A stretch of 64,000 nt of DNA from Pseudomonas sp. DC1.2 (GTDB lineage Bacteria; Pseudomonadota; Gammaproteobacteria; Pseudomonadales; Pseudomonadaceae). The notes under the pieces are model-generated. The model was not told the origin of the DNA, searched no databases, and worked only from the letters and a program-made list of their open reading frames with translations. Within the stretch, counting starts at the first letter, position 1. Each line of letters opens with the position of its first letter. Positions 1 through 11,589 of this stretch are shown here, piece by piece. A program made the translations under genes and the position numbers. The stretch covers positions 4,345,001-4,409,000 of the forward strand of contig NZ_CP133782.1 in assembly GCF_034351645.1 (NCBI RefSeq), read 5' to 3'.

Positions 1-1571
1 TTGCGGTGGACTACCTGGTGTACTCCGATGAAGTATTGAACAACCTGCTGGAGTCGTACCCGATTGGCACACTGTTAGGCAGCCTCGCCGTGCTGGCAGT
101 GGCACTCAGTTTTGCGCTGCGCAAACCGTTTAATGCCGCGTTGGCCGCCCCGTTACCGCCGCTGCGCGGACGCGTGTTCAATGCGCTGGGTCTGTTGCTG
201 GTGGCGGGCCTGAGCATGCAACTGCTCAGCCAGGACGCGCCACGCGCCCAAGGCGGAAATGCCTATCAAAATGAACTGGCAAGCAACGGCCCTTATCAGT
301 TCTTCGCGGCGTTCAGAAACAACGAACTGGATTACTCGCAGTTCTATAAAAGCCTGCCACCCGCCGTTGTAGCTCAACAGATTCGTGCCGAACTGAACGA
401 GCCCAATGCTCGATTCGTAGGTCAGGACCCGCTGGATATCCGTCGCGATATCGATAATCCGGGCACTGCGCGCACCCCCAACATCGTGCTGGTCACCATT
501 GAAAGTTTCAGTGCCAAGTACATGGGCAGCAACGGCGACGAGCGCAACCTGACACCCAACCTCGATACCCTGCGCAAGCAGAGTCTGTACTTCAATAATT
601 TCTACGCCACCGGCACCCGCACTGATCGCGGCCTGGAAGCCATCACACTGGCAATCCCACCGACACCGGGGCGTTCGATCGTCAAGCGCGTGGGCCGTGA
701 AAGCGGTTTCGCCAGCCTCGGTCAACAGCTCAATGCGGTGGGTTACGACAGCGTATTCGTCTATGGCGGGCGCGGTTACTTTGACAACATGAATGCCTTC
801 TTCAGTGGCAACGGTTACCGAGTGGTTGACCAGAGCAGCGTCGATGAATCAGAAATTCACTTCAAGAACGCGTGGGGCATGGCTGACGAAGACCTGTATA
901 ACCAGACGCTAAAACTGGCCGACGCCGACTACGCCAAGCAACAACCGTTCTTGCTGCAACTGATGACCACTTCCAACCATCGTCCTTATACCTACCCGGA
1001 CAACCGCATCGACATCAAGTCCGGAAAAGGCCGCGACGGTGCAGTGAAATATACCGACTACGCCATTGGTCAATTCCTCGACAAGGCACGTCAAAAACCG
1101 TGGTTCGACAATACGATTTTTGTTTTTGTCGCCGACCACACCGCAGGCAGCGCCGGCAAGGAAGACTTGCCGATCAGCAACTATCAAATTCCATTGTTTA
1201 TCTACGCACCGAAACTGATTGATGCTCGAGAGACAGCACAACTGGCCAGTCAGATTGATCTGGCACCCACCTTACTGGGCCTGCTGAACATGGACTATCA
1301 ATCGACCTTCTTCGGGCGCAACCTGTTGCAGGACAATCCGCTGCCACCACGCGTCGTGGTCGGCAACTATCAGCACCTGGGGCTGTTCGACGGCAAAGAC
1401 CTGGCGATTCTGAGCCCGCGCCAAGGGTTGCGTCGTCACGACGATGCGCTGACCGAAAGTCGCGAATCGAAGGCTGACGCCAGCGACTCGCTGATCACGC
1501 GCGCCATCACCTACTACCAAGCTGCCAGCTATGGTTTCAAACAACAGTTACTTGGCTGGAAGGCGCCCTAA
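1..1571 (+). CDS. LTA synthase family / sulfatase-domain membrane protein (5' partial)
   Basis: C-terminal 520 or so residues of a membrane-bound alkaline-phosphatase-superfamily enzyme of the lipoteichoic-acid-synthase/OpgB type; the reading frame is open to the window edge, so the N-terminal membrane segments are missing. Two hydrophobic helices remain (about residues 17-37 and 57-75 of the visible part). They are followed by a periplasmic sulfatase fold with the metal/nucleophile block TIESFSAKYMG and a Thr-containing ATGTRTDRG segment, then VADHTAG near the C-terminus. In Gram-negative bacteria such proteins usually transfer phosphoglycerol or phosphoethanolamine to periplasmic glucans or lipids. 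The substrate here cannot be told from sequence. It stands alone and is followed by a strong hairpin. Confidence 0.85.
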   Translation, partial: AVDYLVYSDEVLNNLLESYPIGTLLGSLAVLAVALSFALRKPFNAALAAPLPPLRGRVFNALGLLLVAGLSMQLLSQDAPRAQGGNAYQNELASNGPYQFFAAFRNNELDYSQFYKSLPPAVVAQQIRAELNEPNARFVGQDPLDIRRDIDNPGTARTPNIVLVTIESFSAKYMGSNGDERNLTPNLDTLRKQSLYFNNFYATGTRTDRGLEAITLAIPPTPGRSIVKRVGRESGFASLGQQLNAVGYDSVFVYGGRGYFDNMNAFFSGNGYRVVDQSSVDESEIHFKNAWGMADEDLYNQTLKLADADYAKQQPFLLQLMTTSNHRPYTYPDNRIDIKSGKGRDGAVKYTDYAIGQFLDKARQKPWFDNTIFVFVADHTAGSAGKEDLPISNYQIPLFIYAPKLIDARETAQLASQIDLAPTLLGLLNMDYQSTFFGRNLLQDNPLPPRVVVGNYQHLGLFDGKDLAILSPRQGLRRHDDALTESRESKADASDSLITRAITYYQAASYGFKQQLLGWKAP

Positions 1572-1604
1572 CAGGACGGTAATCAGGTCCATCGGCCTTC
1601 AACG

Positions 1605-1636
1605 AAAAGCCCCGGGACGAGGTCTCGGGGCTTTTT
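1605..1636 (+). terminator. Rho-independent terminator of the sulfatase gene
   Basis: A GC-rich hairpin (AAGCCCCG paired with CGGGGCTT) runs straight into a T-tract ending at 1636, 34 bases after the stop codon. Confidence 0.85.
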
Positions 1637-1731
1637 CTTGCACTTCTGCCAACGGAGTCGGCCTGACACAACCGCTCTCTCGCCCCAAGCATGTCAGCCC
1701 CCTGAACAGCTACCGCTTTCATCCAGGCATT

Positions 1732-1768
1732 AAAAAACCCCGCAGGCTTAGCGCCGACGGGGTTTTTT
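1732..1768 (-). terminator. groESL terminator
   Basis: AAAAAACCCCG and CGGGGTTTTTT arms around a short loop. On the minus strand the stem is followed by a run of six T residues, 18 bases beyond the groL stop. The symmetry means it could also work on the plus strand. Confidence 0.85.
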
Positions 1769-1786
1769 GGTACGGGTAAGGCTGGG

Positions 1787-3442
<1,656 letters not shown>

Positions 3443-3480
3443 TTAAATACTTTGTAGTAGCGGGAAGATGAACGAGGAAA

Positions 3481-3777
3481 TCAGCCTTCCAGAACAGCGA
3501 GAATCTCGTTCTCAGCCATTACCAGCAGGTCTTCTCCGTCGATTTTCACAGTGTTGCTGCCGGAGTAAGGGCCGAAAACAACCTTGTCACCCACTTTCAC
3601 AGCCAGCGCACGTACTTCACCGTTTTCCAGGGTTTTGCCTGGGCCAGCAGCCAGAATCACACCGTGGTTGGCTTTTTCAGCAGCCGAACCTGGCAGAACG
3701 ATCCCGCCAGCGGTTTTCTTTTCTTCTTCACTGCGACGGATGACGACGCGGTCATGCAGAGGACGAAGCTTGCTCAT
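3481..3777 (-). CDS. groS: Co-chaperonin GroES
   Basis: A 98-residue 10 kDa chaperonin that caps GroEL. It starts [15 protein letters not shown], has the mobile-loop region [17 protein letters not shown] (about residues 17-35), and ends [11 protein letters not shown] purine-rich ribosome binding site (AGGAGAG) sits just upstream of the ATG at 3777. First gene of the groS-groL operon. Confidence 0.99.
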   Translation of the reverse strand: MSKLRPLHDRVVIRRSEEEKKTAGGIVLPGSAAEKANHGVILAAGPGKTLENGEVRALAVKVGDKVVFGPYSGSNTVKIDGEDLLVMAENEILAVLEG

Positions 3778-3919
3778 TGTCGATCTCTCCTAATTGTGAT
3801 TTTCATCGGCCGGTATATTTCCGGCGGGTTTAACAAATCCGGCGGTGCCGGGTGCGGCCCGTCAAGCGAACCGCGGAAGTCTGTCTGGCGCAATTGCCAG
3901 AAACCTTTCGGTGACCGTT

Positions 3920-3948
3920 ACATAAGGGCGCATAAGCTTATTACAAGG
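3920..3948 (-). promoter_or_regulatory. Candidate heat-shock (sigma-32) promoter of groESL
   Basis: On the minus strand CTTGTAA is followed after 12 bases by CCCTTATGT. This resembles the RpoH pattern CTTGAA, 13-14 bases, CCCCATNT. It lies about 145 bases before the groS start. No CIRCE-type inverted repeat is visible, in line with RpoH control of groE in pseudomonads. Confidence 0.5.
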
Positions 3949-3989
3949 GCGAGGTCGCAAATTTTTTCAGGTTGTTGCCCGCAAATGAA

Positions 3990-4011
3990 CACGGCACCCG
4001 AAGGTGCCGTG
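3990..4011 (-). terminator. Hairpin downstream of fxsA
   Basis: A perfect 9-bp stem (CACGGCACC / GGTGCCGTG) with a four-base loop, 13 bases past the fxsA stop. The tract that follows on the minus strand is only moderately T-rich, so termination may be partial. Confidence 0.55.
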
Positions 4012-4024
4012 CAGGCGAAAGACT

Positions 4025-4501
4025 TTACTTGGGATCGCGGTGTTCGAACTCGCCTTCAATCACGTTCGGCTCGCGGCCCAGCGGTTGACGCGGCGCTGGA
4101 CCACCGTTCGGCTGCAGGTCATCAGCGAACGCACGCTGACGAATTGCCTGCTCTTCGGCGCGCCGACGCATTTTGTTGGCTAATAGACGGCGAGAGATCG
4201 GCAGCAACATGATCAGTCCGAGGACGTCGGTGACGAAGCCCGGCAGAATTAACAGACCACCGGCCAAAGCCAGCATCAGGCCCTCCAGCATGGTCTGGGC
4301 CGGTAACTCACCGCGATTCAGGCTTTCACGCGCACGCAGCGCAGTGGCCAGACCGGCGATACGCAGCACGAACACGCCGAGCATCGAGCCGAGAATAATC
4401 AGCAGCAGCGCCGGAAAAAAACCGATAGCCCCGCTGATCTTGACGAATACGAACAGCTCCAACACCGGAAACAGTACAAAGAGCAATAAAAAAGGGCGCA
4501 T
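4025..4501 (-). CDS. fxsA: FxsA family membrane protein
   Basis: A 158-residue inner-membrane protein of the FxsA family, named after the E. coli suppressor of F-plasmid exclusion of phage T7; the molecular function is not known. There are hydrophobic segments at about residues 3-20 (MRPFLLLFVLFPVLELFVF), 25-47 and 75-100, then a charged cytoplasmic tail rich in Arg and Glu. I chose the ATG at 4501 over an upstream TTG at 4516, because the GAGG of the Shine-Dalgarno lies within the upstream extension at suitable distance from 4501. Its place beside groES is the usual pseudomonad order. Confidence 0.9.
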   Translation of the reverse strand: MRPFLLLFVLFPVLELFVFVKISGAIGFFPALLLIILGSMLGVFVLRIAGLATALRARESLNRGELPAQTMLEGLMLALAGGLLILPGFVTDVLGLIMLLPISRRLLANKMRRRAEEQAIRQRAFADDLQPNGGPAPRQPLGREPNVIEGEFEHRDPK

Positions 4502-4567
4502 CAAATGGTTCCTCAACGCAAGAATGCCTTGCCAGTAAGCCTTAGATGACGTCGCCCTTTCGTGAAT

Positions 4568-5299
4568 TCAAGCGTCAGTCACTTCATTTTTCGGCCAATG
4601 CTCGGCGTGAGCCAGGAAAACCAAGGCTTCCCGGACTTGTGTCGCCGTATTACAAGGCGCTTGAAACGGGAGCCGATGCAGCCCTTGGCCTATTCGCAGG
4701 TGCATACCCTCCGTGTCGATACCGGCCAGTTGTGCCGGGACGGTCTTGGGCAAACCCGCCAGCTCGACGTAGTGAGCGATGGCTTTGGCATGATCAGCGT
4801 TCATGTGTTCGACCATGCTCACCTCGCCCCTGCCGGCGAACGGGTTCGCCAAGGTCAATTGATCAATCCAGTGAATCGCGCCGAAACCACCGATGTAGCG
4901 GTGGCGTACCGGTTTGAGCACCCAGAAATCAAAATCGTGAGCCTTGTGGTAACTCTGTGATTCCGGGAAATACCGGTAGTAACGCTCGGCGGCCGCTTCG
5001 ACGGCAGCCTCATCCTCAAGCTTTTCTGCTTCGGCGAGGTAAGTCAGGCGACCGACAGCTTGAGCGTCTTCAGCGCCGCGCTCGCCCACGAACAGTGAAC
5101 ATTTCGAGTCTTTTTGCAGGTTATGCGTGTGCTGGGCAATGCGGCTGATCAGGATCAGCGGCCGGCCCTGCTCGTCCAGGCAGTAAGGAACCACCGAACC
5201 AAAGGGGAAACCGGGCATTGCCTTGGAGTGGGTCGAAAGCACTCCGCGGTATTCCTTGAGAAGCAATTCTCGGGCATTCTTGGCCGCTTCAACGCTCAA
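4568..5299 (-). CDS. HugZ-type pyridoxamine 5'-phosphate oxidase-like protein
   Basis: A 243-residue protein with an N-terminal split-barrel FMN-binding-like domain (residues 1-150) and a C-terminal DUF2470-like domain containing EHMNADHAKAIAHY (about residues 165-180). This arrangement is typical of the heme-utilization HugZ family, some members of which bind or degrade heme; the role in pseudomonads is not established. The start is a TTG at 5299, preceded at seven bases by GGAG; no better ATG fits the family N-terminus MSVEAAKNAREL. It stands alone behind fxsA. Confidence 0.85.
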   Translation of the reverse strand: MSVEAAKNARELLLKEYRGVLSTHSKAMPGFPFGSVVPYCLDEQGRPLILISRIAQHTHNLQKDSKCSLFVGERGAEDAQAVGRLTYLAEAEKLEDEAAVEAAAERYYRYFPESQSYHKAHDFDFWVLKPVRHRYIGGFGAIHWIDQLTLANPFAGRGEVSMVEHMNADHAKAIAHYVELAGLPKTVPAQLAGIDTEGMHLRIGQGLHRLPFQAPCNTATQVREALVFLAHAEHWPKNEVTDA

Positions 5300-5464
5300 C
5301 TTATGACTCCTTATATAGAATCCGTCTAAAAAACGGACAGACGGCCGGGGATAAGTTCCAGCACGTCATCGGGGGCAATTCTCATGTGCAGCCAAGCCAC
5401 ATCAGGCGCAAATCGAGAGCCTCTTTAAAAAGAAGACCACTGCGACCTACTACGGGGCATGCGA

Positions 5465-6223
5465 ATGCAACTCACTGACAAAGTAATCATTATCACTGGC
5501 GGTTGCCAGGGTTTAGGCCGATCGATGGCGGAGTATTTCGCGGGCAAAGGCGCGAAGCTGGCACTGGTCGACTTGAACCAGGAAAAGCTCAACGACACCG
5601 TCGCCGCCTGCAAGGCCAAGGGCGTTGAGGCTCGTGCCTACCTGTGCAACGTTGCCAATGAAGAACAGGTCACCCACATGGTCGCCCAGGTGGCCGAAGA
5701 TTTCGGCGCGATCCACGGCCTGATCAACAACGCCGGCATCCTGCGTGACGGTTTGCTGTTGAAGGTCAAGGATGGCGAGATGACCAAGATGAGCCTTGCC
5801 CAATGGCAGGCGGTGATTGACGTCAACCTGACCGGGGTATTTCTGTGTACCCGTGAAGTCGCGGCGAAAATGGTCGAGCTGAAAAACGCCGGCGCGATCA
5901 TCAACATCTCGTCAATCTCCCGAGCCGGCAACGTGGGCCAAACCAACTACTCCGCCGCCAAGGCCGGTGTAGCAGCCGCCACGGTGACCTGGGCCAAGGA
6001 ACTGGCGCGCTATGGCATTCGGGTCGCGGGCATTGCCCCTGGCTTCATCGAAACCGAGATGACCCTGGGTATGAAGGCGGAAGCGCTAGAGAAGATGACG
6101 GCGGGTATTCCGCTCAAGCGCATGGGCAAGCCCGAAGAAATCGCCCATTCGGCGGCGTACATTTTCGAAAACGACTATTACACCGGTCGGATTCTGGAGA
6201 TGGATGGCGGGTTGCGGATTTAA
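5465..6223 (+). CDS. SDR family oxidoreductase (FabG-like)
   Basis: A 252-residue classical short-chain dehydrogenase/reductase. It has the NAD(P)-binding glycine motif TGGCQGLG (residues 10-17), the NNAG block, the catalytic Ser of ISSISRAG, and the YSAAKAG Tyr-Lys pair. It ends in the family motif [12 protein letters not shown]. Substrate unknown; the motif set is closest to 3-oxoacyl-ACP reductase-like enzymes. Of two in-frame ATGs, 5465 has the better-spaced GGGG ribosome site than 5459. Orthologous to the gene beside the groE cluster in other pseudomonads. Confidence 0.9.
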   Translation: MQLTDKVIIITGGCQGLGRSMAEYFAGKGAKLALVDLNQEKLNDTVAACKAKGVEARAYLCNVANEEQVTHMVAQVAEDFGAIHGLINNAGILRDGLLLKVKDGEMTKMSLAQWQAVIDVNLTGVFLCTREVAAKMVELKNAGAIINISSISRAGNVGQTNYSAAKAGVAAATVTWAKELARYGIRVAGIAPGFIETEMTLGMKAEALEKMTAGIPLKRMGKPEEIAHSAAYIFENDYYTGRILEMDGGLRI

Positions 6224-6238
6224 GGCCACGGTAAAAAT

Positions 6239-6329
6239 GTAGGCGTGAGCCTGCTCGCGAAGGCGTTGGTTCAGTCAACTTATCTGTTGAATGACACGCC
6301 GCTTTCGCGAGCAGGCTCGTTTCCACAGG
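6239..6329. repeat. REPIN: inverted pair of pseudomonad REP sequences
   Basis: GTGAGCCTGCTCGCGAAGGCG (6245-6265) is mirrored by CGCTTTCGCGAGCAGGCTCG (6300-6319). Both are the common REP element of fluorescent pseudomonads, about 35 bases apart and facing each other. They sit between the convergent SDR and apbC genes, where such elements usually lie. Confidence 0.85.
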
Positions 6330-6350
6330 GGATCGCCTTGCTTTAGCGAA

Positions 6351-7445
6351 TTAATCGTCGCTGATGGTGATGTTCGGCATCGGCGGCGTCACGGCTTCCT
6401 GCAACACAATTCGCGCGCCGACATGGCGGGCCAGTTCCTGGTACACCATCGCAATCTGGCTGTCAGGCTCGGCGATCACCGTTGGCTTGCCGCCATCGGC
6501 CTGCTCACGAATTAACATCGACAGCGGCAGCGAGGCCAGCAGTTCGACGCCGTATTGGTTGGCCAGTTTCACGCCACCGCCTTCGCCAAACAGATGCTCG
6601 GCATGCCCGCAGTTGGAGCAAATGTGTACGGCCATGTTTTCCACAACGCCCAACACCGGGATGTTGACCTTGCGGAACATCTCCACGCCCTTGCGTGCAT
6701 CCAGAAGCGCCAGATCCTGCGGGGTGGTGACGATCACCGCACCGGCTACCGGTACTTTCTGCGCCAGTGTCAGTTGGATGTCACCGGTGCCTGGCGGCAT
6801 GTCGATGACCAGGTAATCCAGGTCGCCCCATGCGGTTTGTGTCACCAGTTGCAACAATGCGCCGGAAACCATCGGGCCGCGCCAGACCATCGGCGTGTTG
6901 TCATCGGTCAGGAAAGCCATGGACATGACTTCGATACCATGGGATTCGATCGGAATGAACCACTTCTGGTCCTTGATCTTCGGCCGAGTGCCTTCAGGGA
7001 TACCGAACATGATGCCTTGGCTCGGGCCATAGATATCGGCGTCGAGAATCCCGACTTTGGCGCCTTCGCGCGCCAGCGCCAACGCGAGGTTGGCAGCGGT
7101 GGTGGATTTGCCGACGCCGCCTTTGCCCGAGGCCACGGCCACGACGTTTTTCACGTTCGCCAGACCCGGAATCTGCGCTTGAGCCTTGTGCGCGGCAATG
7201 ACGCTGGTGATCTGGACACGCGCAGTAACGACGCCGTCCAGACCTTCAATCGCCAGTTGCAGCAACTGCGCCCAGCCACTCTTGAACAGCCCGGCGGCAT
7301 AACCCAACTCCATCTGGACGCTGACGCGATCGCCCTGGATGTCGATGTTGCGAACACACCCGGCGCTGACCGGGTCCTGGTTCAGGTAAGGGTCGGTGTA
7401 TTGGCGAAGGACGGCTTCCACCGCTGCGCGATTGACGGCGCTCAT
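6351..7445 (-). CDS. apbC: Iron-sulfur cluster carrier ApbC/Mrp
   Basis: A 364-residue Mrp/NBP35 P-loop ATPase that carries and delivers [4Fe-4S] clusters to apoproteins in the cytosol. The N-terminal MIP18/DUF59-like domain covers residues 1-85. The deviant Walker A motif GKGGVGKST follows at about residue 108, with DADIYGPSQG as the switch, DMPPGTGD as Walker B, and the CSNC pair needed for cluster binding near residue 280. The start at 7445 (MSAVNRAAVE) matches the family better than the ATG at 7463. Divergent from metG, as in other Pseudomonas. Confidence 0.96.
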   Translation of the reverse strand: MSAVNRAAVEAVLRQYTDPYLNQDPVSAGCVRNIDIQGDRVSVQMELGYAAGLFKSGWAQLLQLAIEGLDGVVTARVQITSVIAAHKAQAQIPGLANVKNVVAVASGKGGVGKSTTAANLALALAREGAKVGILDADIYGPSQGIMFGIPEGTRPKIKDQKWFIPIESHGIEVMSMAFLTDDNTPMVWRGPMVSGALLQLVTQTAWGDLDYLVIDMPPGTGDIQLTLAQKVPVAGAVIVTTPQDLALLDARKGVEMFRKVNIPVLGVVENMAVHICSNCGHAEHLFGEGGGVKLANQYGVELLASLPLSMLIREQADGGKPTVIAEPDSQIAMVYQELARHVGARIVLQEAVTPPMPNITISDD

Positions 7446-7502
7446 GGGCAACTCCGATAGCAAGACTGGAAAATCAGGCAGGTATCCTACGCCGGACGCA
7501 CA

Positions 7503-7546
7503 TGTGTGGCGAGGGAGCTTGCTCGCGCAAGGCTGCGTAGCAGTCT
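7503..7546. repeat. Single REP-type element between apbC and metG
   Basis: TGTGTGGCGAGGGAGCTTGC continues into TCGCGCAAGG, the standard GAGGGAGCTTGCTC core of pseudomonad REP sequences. It occupies much of the intergenic space between the divergent apbC and metG genes. Confidence 0.7.
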
Positions 7547-7634
7547 ATGCACCCGGAAACAGGCCCGAAGGGTGAAAAATATGCGCCAGCGCTTTATAGT
7601 GGCCGACCTCCGTTTCATCAAGTAGCCGAGCCCC

Positions 7635-9686
7635 ATGTCCGAGCCACGCAAGATCCTCGTCACCAGCGCCCTGCCCTATGCCAATGGTTCGATTCACCTT
7701 GGCCACATGCTGGAATATATCCAGACCGATATGTGGGTGCGCTTTCAGAAGCACCGCGGCAATCAATGCATTTATGTCTGCGCCGACGACGCTCATGGCT
7801 CGGCCATCATGCTGCGCGCGGAAAAGGAAGGCATCACCCCGGAACAACTGATCGCCAATGTCCAGGCTGAACACAGCGCCGACTTTGCCGAGTTCCTGGT
7901 GGACTTCGACAACTTCCATTCCACTCACGCCGAAGAAAACCGTGAGCTGTCGAGCCAGATCTACTTGAAGCTGCGCGACGCGGGGCACATTGCTCAGCGT
8001 TCGATCACGCAGTATTTCGACCCGGAAAAGAAAATGTTCCTGGCCGACCGCTTCATCAAGGGCACCTGCCCGAAATGCGGCACCGAAGACCAGTACGGCG
8101 ACAACTGCGAAAAATGCGGTGCAACCTACGCCCCGACCGACCTGAAAGATCCGAAGTCGGCCATCTCTGGCGCCACCCCGGTACTCAAGGATTCCCAGCA
8201 CTTCTTCTTCAAGCTGCCGGACTTCCAGGAAATGCTGCAAGCCTGGACCCGCAGCGGGACCCTGCAAGACGCCGTTGCCAACAAGATCGCCGAATGGCTG
8301 GATGCCGGCCTGCAACAGTGGGACATCTCGCGCGATGCGCCGTACTTCGGCTTCGAAATCCCCGATGAGCCGGGTAAATATTTCTACGTGTGGCTGGACG
8401 CTCCGATCGGCTACATGGCTAGCTTCAAGAACCTTTGCGCCCGTCGTCCGGACCTGGACTTCGATGCGTTCTGGGCCAAGGATTCCACCGCCGAGCTGTA
8501 CCACTTCATCGGCAAGGACATCGTCAACTTCCACGCCCTGTTCTGGCCAGCGATGCTCGAAGGTGCCGGCCTGCGTAAGCCAACGGCGATCAACGTACAC
8601 GGCTACCTGACCGTCAATGGTCAGAAAATGTCCAAATCGCGGGGCACCTTCGTCAAGGCGCGCACTTACCTTGATCACCTGTCGCCGGAATATCTGCGCT
8701 ATTACTACGCGGCCAAACTCGGCCGAGGCGTTGACGACCTTGACCTGAACCTCGAAGACTTCGTGCAAAAGGTCAACTCTGACCTGGTGGGCAAAGTCGT
8801 CAACATCGCCAGCCGTTGTGCCGGATTCATCCAGAAAGGCAACGCTGGCGTGCTGGTCGCAGGAAACGCTGCGCCGGAACTGACCGACGCATTCCTTGCC
8901 GCAGCGCCGAGCATCGCAGATGCCTACGAGGCTCGCGACTTCGCCAGGGCCATGCGCGAGATCATGGGCCTGGCCGACCGCGCCAACGCCTGGATCGCCG
9001 ACAAGGCACCGTGGTCGCTGAATAAACAGGAAGGCAAGCAGGACGAAGTCCAGGCCATCTGCGCCCTGGGCATCAACCTGTTCCGCCAACTGGTGATCTT
9101 CCTCAAGCCGGTGCTACCGCTGCTGGCCGCCGATGCAGAGGCATTCCTCAACGTCGCGCCGCTGACCTGGAACGACCACGCCACGCTGCTGAGCAATCAT
9201 CAGTTGAACGAATTCAAACCGTTGATGACCCGCATCGACCCGGTAAAAGTACAAGCCATGACCGACGCCTCGAAAGAAGACCTGACTGCCAGCCAGACCG
9301 ACACCGGCGATGCTGCACCGGCCGGCAATGGCGAACTGCTCAAGGAGCCGCTGGCGCCAGAGATCGAGTTCGATGCGTTTGCCGCCGTCGACTTGCGTGT
9401 CGCGCTGATCCTCAAGGCAGAAGCCGTGGAAGGCGCCGACAAGCTGCTGCGCCTGACCCTGGACATCGGTGACGAGCAGCGCAACGTGCTCTCCGGAATC
9501 AAGAGCGCTTACCCGGACCCGGCCAAGCTCGAAGGTCGCCTGACCATGATGATCGCCAACCTCAAGCCGCGCAAAATGAAGTTCGGGATCTCCGAAGGCA
9601 TGGTGATGGCCGCCGGCCCTGGCGGTGAAGAAATCTACCTGCTGAGCCCCGACAGCGGCGCCAAGCCGGGTCAGCGCATCAAGTAA
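7635..9686 (+). CDS. metG: Methionyl-tRNA synthetase
   Basis: A 683-residue class I aminoacyl-tRNA synthetase that charges tRNA-Met and the initiator tRNA. It has the HIGH-like signature HLGH at residues 21-24, a zinc knuckle with two Cys pairs (CPKC and CEKC, about residues 145-160), and KMSKS at 332-336. A C-terminal tRNA-binding (EMAP-II/Trbp111-like) domain starts near residue 580. Full E. coli-type length. A terminator follows, so rnfA next door is a separate unit. Confidence 0.99.
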   Translation: MSEPRKILVTSALPYANGSIHLGHMLEYIQTDMWVRFQKHRGNQCIYVCADDAHGSAIMLRAEKEGITPEQLIANVQAEHSADFAEFLVDFDNFHSTHAEENRELSSQIYLKLRDAGHIAQRSITQYFDPEKKMFLADRFIKGTCPKCGTEDQYGDNCEKCGATYAPTDLKDPKSAISGATPVLKDSQHFFFKLPDFQEMLQAWTRSGTLQDAVANKIAEWLDAGLQQWDISRDAPYFGFEIPDEPGKYFYVWLDAPIGYMASFKNLCARRPDLDFDAFWAKDSTAELYHFIGKDIVNFHALFWPAMLEGAGLRKPTAINVHGYLTVNGQKMSKSRGTFVKARTYLDHLSPEYLRYYYAAKLGRGVDDLDLNLEDFVQKVNSDLVGKVVNIASRCAGFIQKGNAGVLVAGNAAPELTDAFLAAAPSIADAYEARDFARAMREIMGLADRANAWIADKAPWSLNKQEGKQDEVQAICALGINLFRQLVIFLKPVLPLLAADAEAFLNVAPLTWNDHATLLSNHQLNEFKPLMTRIDPVKVQAMTDASKEDLTASQTDTGDAAPAGNGELLKEPLAPEIEFDAFAAVDLRVALILKAEAVEGADKLLRLTLDIGDEQRNVLSGIKSAYPDPAKLEGRLTMMIANLKPRKMKFGISEGMVMAAGPGGEEIYLLSPDSGAKPGQRIK

Positions 9687-9703
9687 GGTTCTGCGCTAAA
9701 CCG

Positions 9704-9739
9704 ATCCCACAGTCGTGCCGGGCATGACTGTGGGATTTT
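9704..9739 (+). terminator. metG terminator
   Basis: An 11-bp perfect stem (ATCCCACAGTC / GACTGTGGGAT) closed by a short loop and followed by TTTTC, 18 bases past the metG stop. Confidence 0.8.
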
Positions 9740-9817
9740 CATGTCTGGCCCCCCCTCCTTCCTTGCCGGATAATGCCTGACCCTCAGGTAGACAGATCCG
9801 TTCTTGCCGGCACACTC

Positions 9818-10387
9818 ATGACCGAACTGCTTCTTACGCTTATCAGCGCTGCCCTGATCAACAACCTCGTGTTGCACTGGCCGCTGAGCGTCGATCCACT
9901 GCGCCACACCGATCGTCATCAGGTCCATGCCCTGGGCCTTGCGACAACCTGCCTGATGCTGATCGTCGGCACGCTCGGCTATGCGCTCTACCAAGGGCTG
10001 CTGGTGCCACTGCAATTGACGGCGCTGCGCCTGTTCGTGTTTCTACCGCTGAGCGTTCTGCTGATCAGGCCGCTGCTGAAGCTGCTTGCGCGGTTGTTAC
10101 CGAGGCTTTCGTTCGAAGGCCTCTGGCCCCTGCTGTTGGGGAATGCTGGCGTCCTCGGGCTGGCGTTGCTCAATGCTCGGGAGGACCGGGGATTGTTCCA
10201 CGCCACAGCCTTGAGCCTGGGCGCCGGCCTGGGTTTCTGGCTGGTGCTGAGCCTGTTCAGCGATTTGCGCCAACGCACCCTCGATAACGATATCCCCCTG
10301 CCCTTTCGTGGCTTGCCGATCCAATTGATCGGCGCTGGACTGATCGCAGTGGCCTTTCTCGGCTTCAACGGACTGATCAAAACATGA
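9818..10387 (+). CDS. rnfA: Electron transport complex subunit RnfA/RsxA
   Basis: A 189-residue inner-membrane protein with six predicted helices, a core subunit of the Rnf/Rsx complex (called Rsx in E. coli for reducing SoxR). The N-terminus [21 protein letters not shown] resembles RsxA, which places conserved Cys-containing helices around an Fe centre in the NqrD/E fold; here the Asn-Asn-Leu-Val motif is kept but the second helix is more divergent. I chose the ATG at 9818 over 9773 by family alignment. It overlaps rnfB by four bases (ATGA). Confidence 0.88.
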   Translation: MTELLLTLISAALINNLVLHWPLSVDPLRHTDRHQVHALGLATTCLMLIVGTLGYALYQGLLVPLQLTALRLFVFLPLSVLLIRPLLKLLARLLPRLSFEGLWPLLLGNAGVLGLALLNAREDRGLFHATALSLGAGLGFWLVLSLFSDLRQRTLDNDIPLPFRGLPIQLIGAGLIAVAFLGFNGLIKT

Positions 10388-11589
10388 GTCTGATCCAACG
10401 CATCGACGCCCTCTTGCCCCAGACCCAGTGCGGCAAATGCGGCCACCCCGGATGCAAGCCCTACGCCGAAGGTATCGCCAGCGGCGAGCTGATCAACAAG
10501 TGCCCACCGGGCGGCAGCGAAACCATTGCAGCCTTGGCCGAGTTGCTGAAAGTGCCTGTGCTGGAACTGGACGTGAGTCGCGGTGCGGCCCCCGCACAAA
10601 TCGCCTACATACGCGAAGCAGAATGCATCGGCTGCACCAAATGCATCCAGGCGTGCCCCGTGGATGCGATCGTCGGGGCGGCAAAATTGATGCACACCGT
10701 GATGGTCGATGAATGCACTGGTTGCGATCTGTGTGTGGCGCCGTGCCCGGTTGACTGCATCGAAATGCGCCCGCTGCCGCTCGATACGGTTCTGCCGATT
10801 GTCGGCGGACTTGCGTTCAGCCTTGAAGAGCAACGGGAGCGGGCCGCCAAGCGCGACCATGCACGGCGCCGCTTCGAACAGCGCAACGAACGATTGCGCC
10901 GCGAAGAGGCAGAAAAAATCGCCGAGCGTCAGGCTCGGGCGCACCGCGTGCTGCAACCCAGCGACGTGACTCTCGATCCGGTTCAAGCGGCCCTTGAGCG
11001 GGTTCGGGCGCAAAAAGCGGCGAATGCTGACGCGGCCTTGAAGAAAGCGAAAATCGATCTGGCCATGAGTCGAGCGCAACTGAACAAGTCGCTCAAGGCC
11101 TTCGGGCATCCGCCAACCTTTGAACAGCAATCGCAGTTGATCGTTCTGCAACAGCAGTTCGAAGCCGCCGAGCAAGCGTTGGCGCAACTGGACAGCAACA
11201 CAGCGCCCGCCACCATTGCGCCGGCGAAAGATGCCGAGTTGAAGAAAGCCAAGATCCAATTGGCCATGCGTCGAGCGGAGCTTAAAAAAGCGCACGTCAG
11301 CGCAGTGCCCTCAGAACAAATCGATACCCTGGAGCGCGCCCTTGGCGAAGCCGAACAGGCGCTCCACGCCGCCGAAGCGGCCAGTGAGCAACCGCGGCCT
11401 GAGCTGACTCGCGTCGAAAAACGCCCCATCGACAGCCAGCTTCGACGACTTAAAACAGAGTTGGCCTACGCCCGTGCCGACGTCAGCAAACTCGAACGAC
11501 AACCCGGCACGCCCGCCGAGTTAATAGCGCGCGCGCGTATCCGACTCCAGGAAGCCGAGCGTCAGGTGGAGACCTATGTCGCCCCTTGA
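10384..11589 (+). CDS. rnfB: RnfB-like ferredoxin subunit with long C-terminal coiled-coil extension
   Basis: A 401-residue protein, about twice the usual RnfB length (about 190). The Fe-S module is intact: Cys16, 19, 24 and 40 in the [10 protein letters not shown] region, then two ferredoxin motifs [12 protein letters not shown] (81-92) and [12 protein letters not shown] (111-122). Two things are odd. The N-terminal membrane helix of typical RnfB is absent, as the protein starts directly at the first cluster domain. From about residue 140 there are three diverged Lys/Ala/Gln-rich helical repeats (cores [45 protein letters not shown]) that recall the C-terminal tail of RnfC. No rnfC follows; rnfD overlaps its end by 14 bases. 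Confidence 0.9.
   Translation: MSLIQRIDALLPQTQCGKCGHPGCKPYAEGIASGELINKCPPGGSETIAALAELLKVPVLELDVSRGAAPAQIAYIREAECIGCTKCIQACPVDAIVGAAKLMHTVMVDECTGCDLCVAPCPVDCIEMRPLPLDTVLPIVGGLAFSLEEQRERAAKRDHARRRFEQRNERLRREEAEKIAERQARAHRVLQPSDVTLDPVQAALERVRAQKAANADAALKKAKIDLAMSRAQLNKSLKAFGHPPTFEQQSQLIVLQQQFEAAEQALAQLDSNTAPATIAPAKDAELKKAKIQLAMRRAELKKAHVSAVPSEQIDTLERALGEAEQALHAAEAASEQPRPELTRVEKRPIDSQLRRLKTELAYARADVSKLERQPGTPAELIARARIRLQEAERQVETYVAP

Noticed and set aside
6239..6329. Possible CRISPR-type repeat pair
   Set aside because: Only two copies, inverted rather than direct, and identical in type to common pseudomonad REP elements.
7545..9089. 514-codon open frame opposite metG
   Set aside because: Antisense shadow of metG; no start signal or motif.
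9988..11295. 435-codon open frame opposite rnfA/rnfB
   Set aside because: Crosses two real genes on the other strand, Arg/Phe/His-rich shadow composition.
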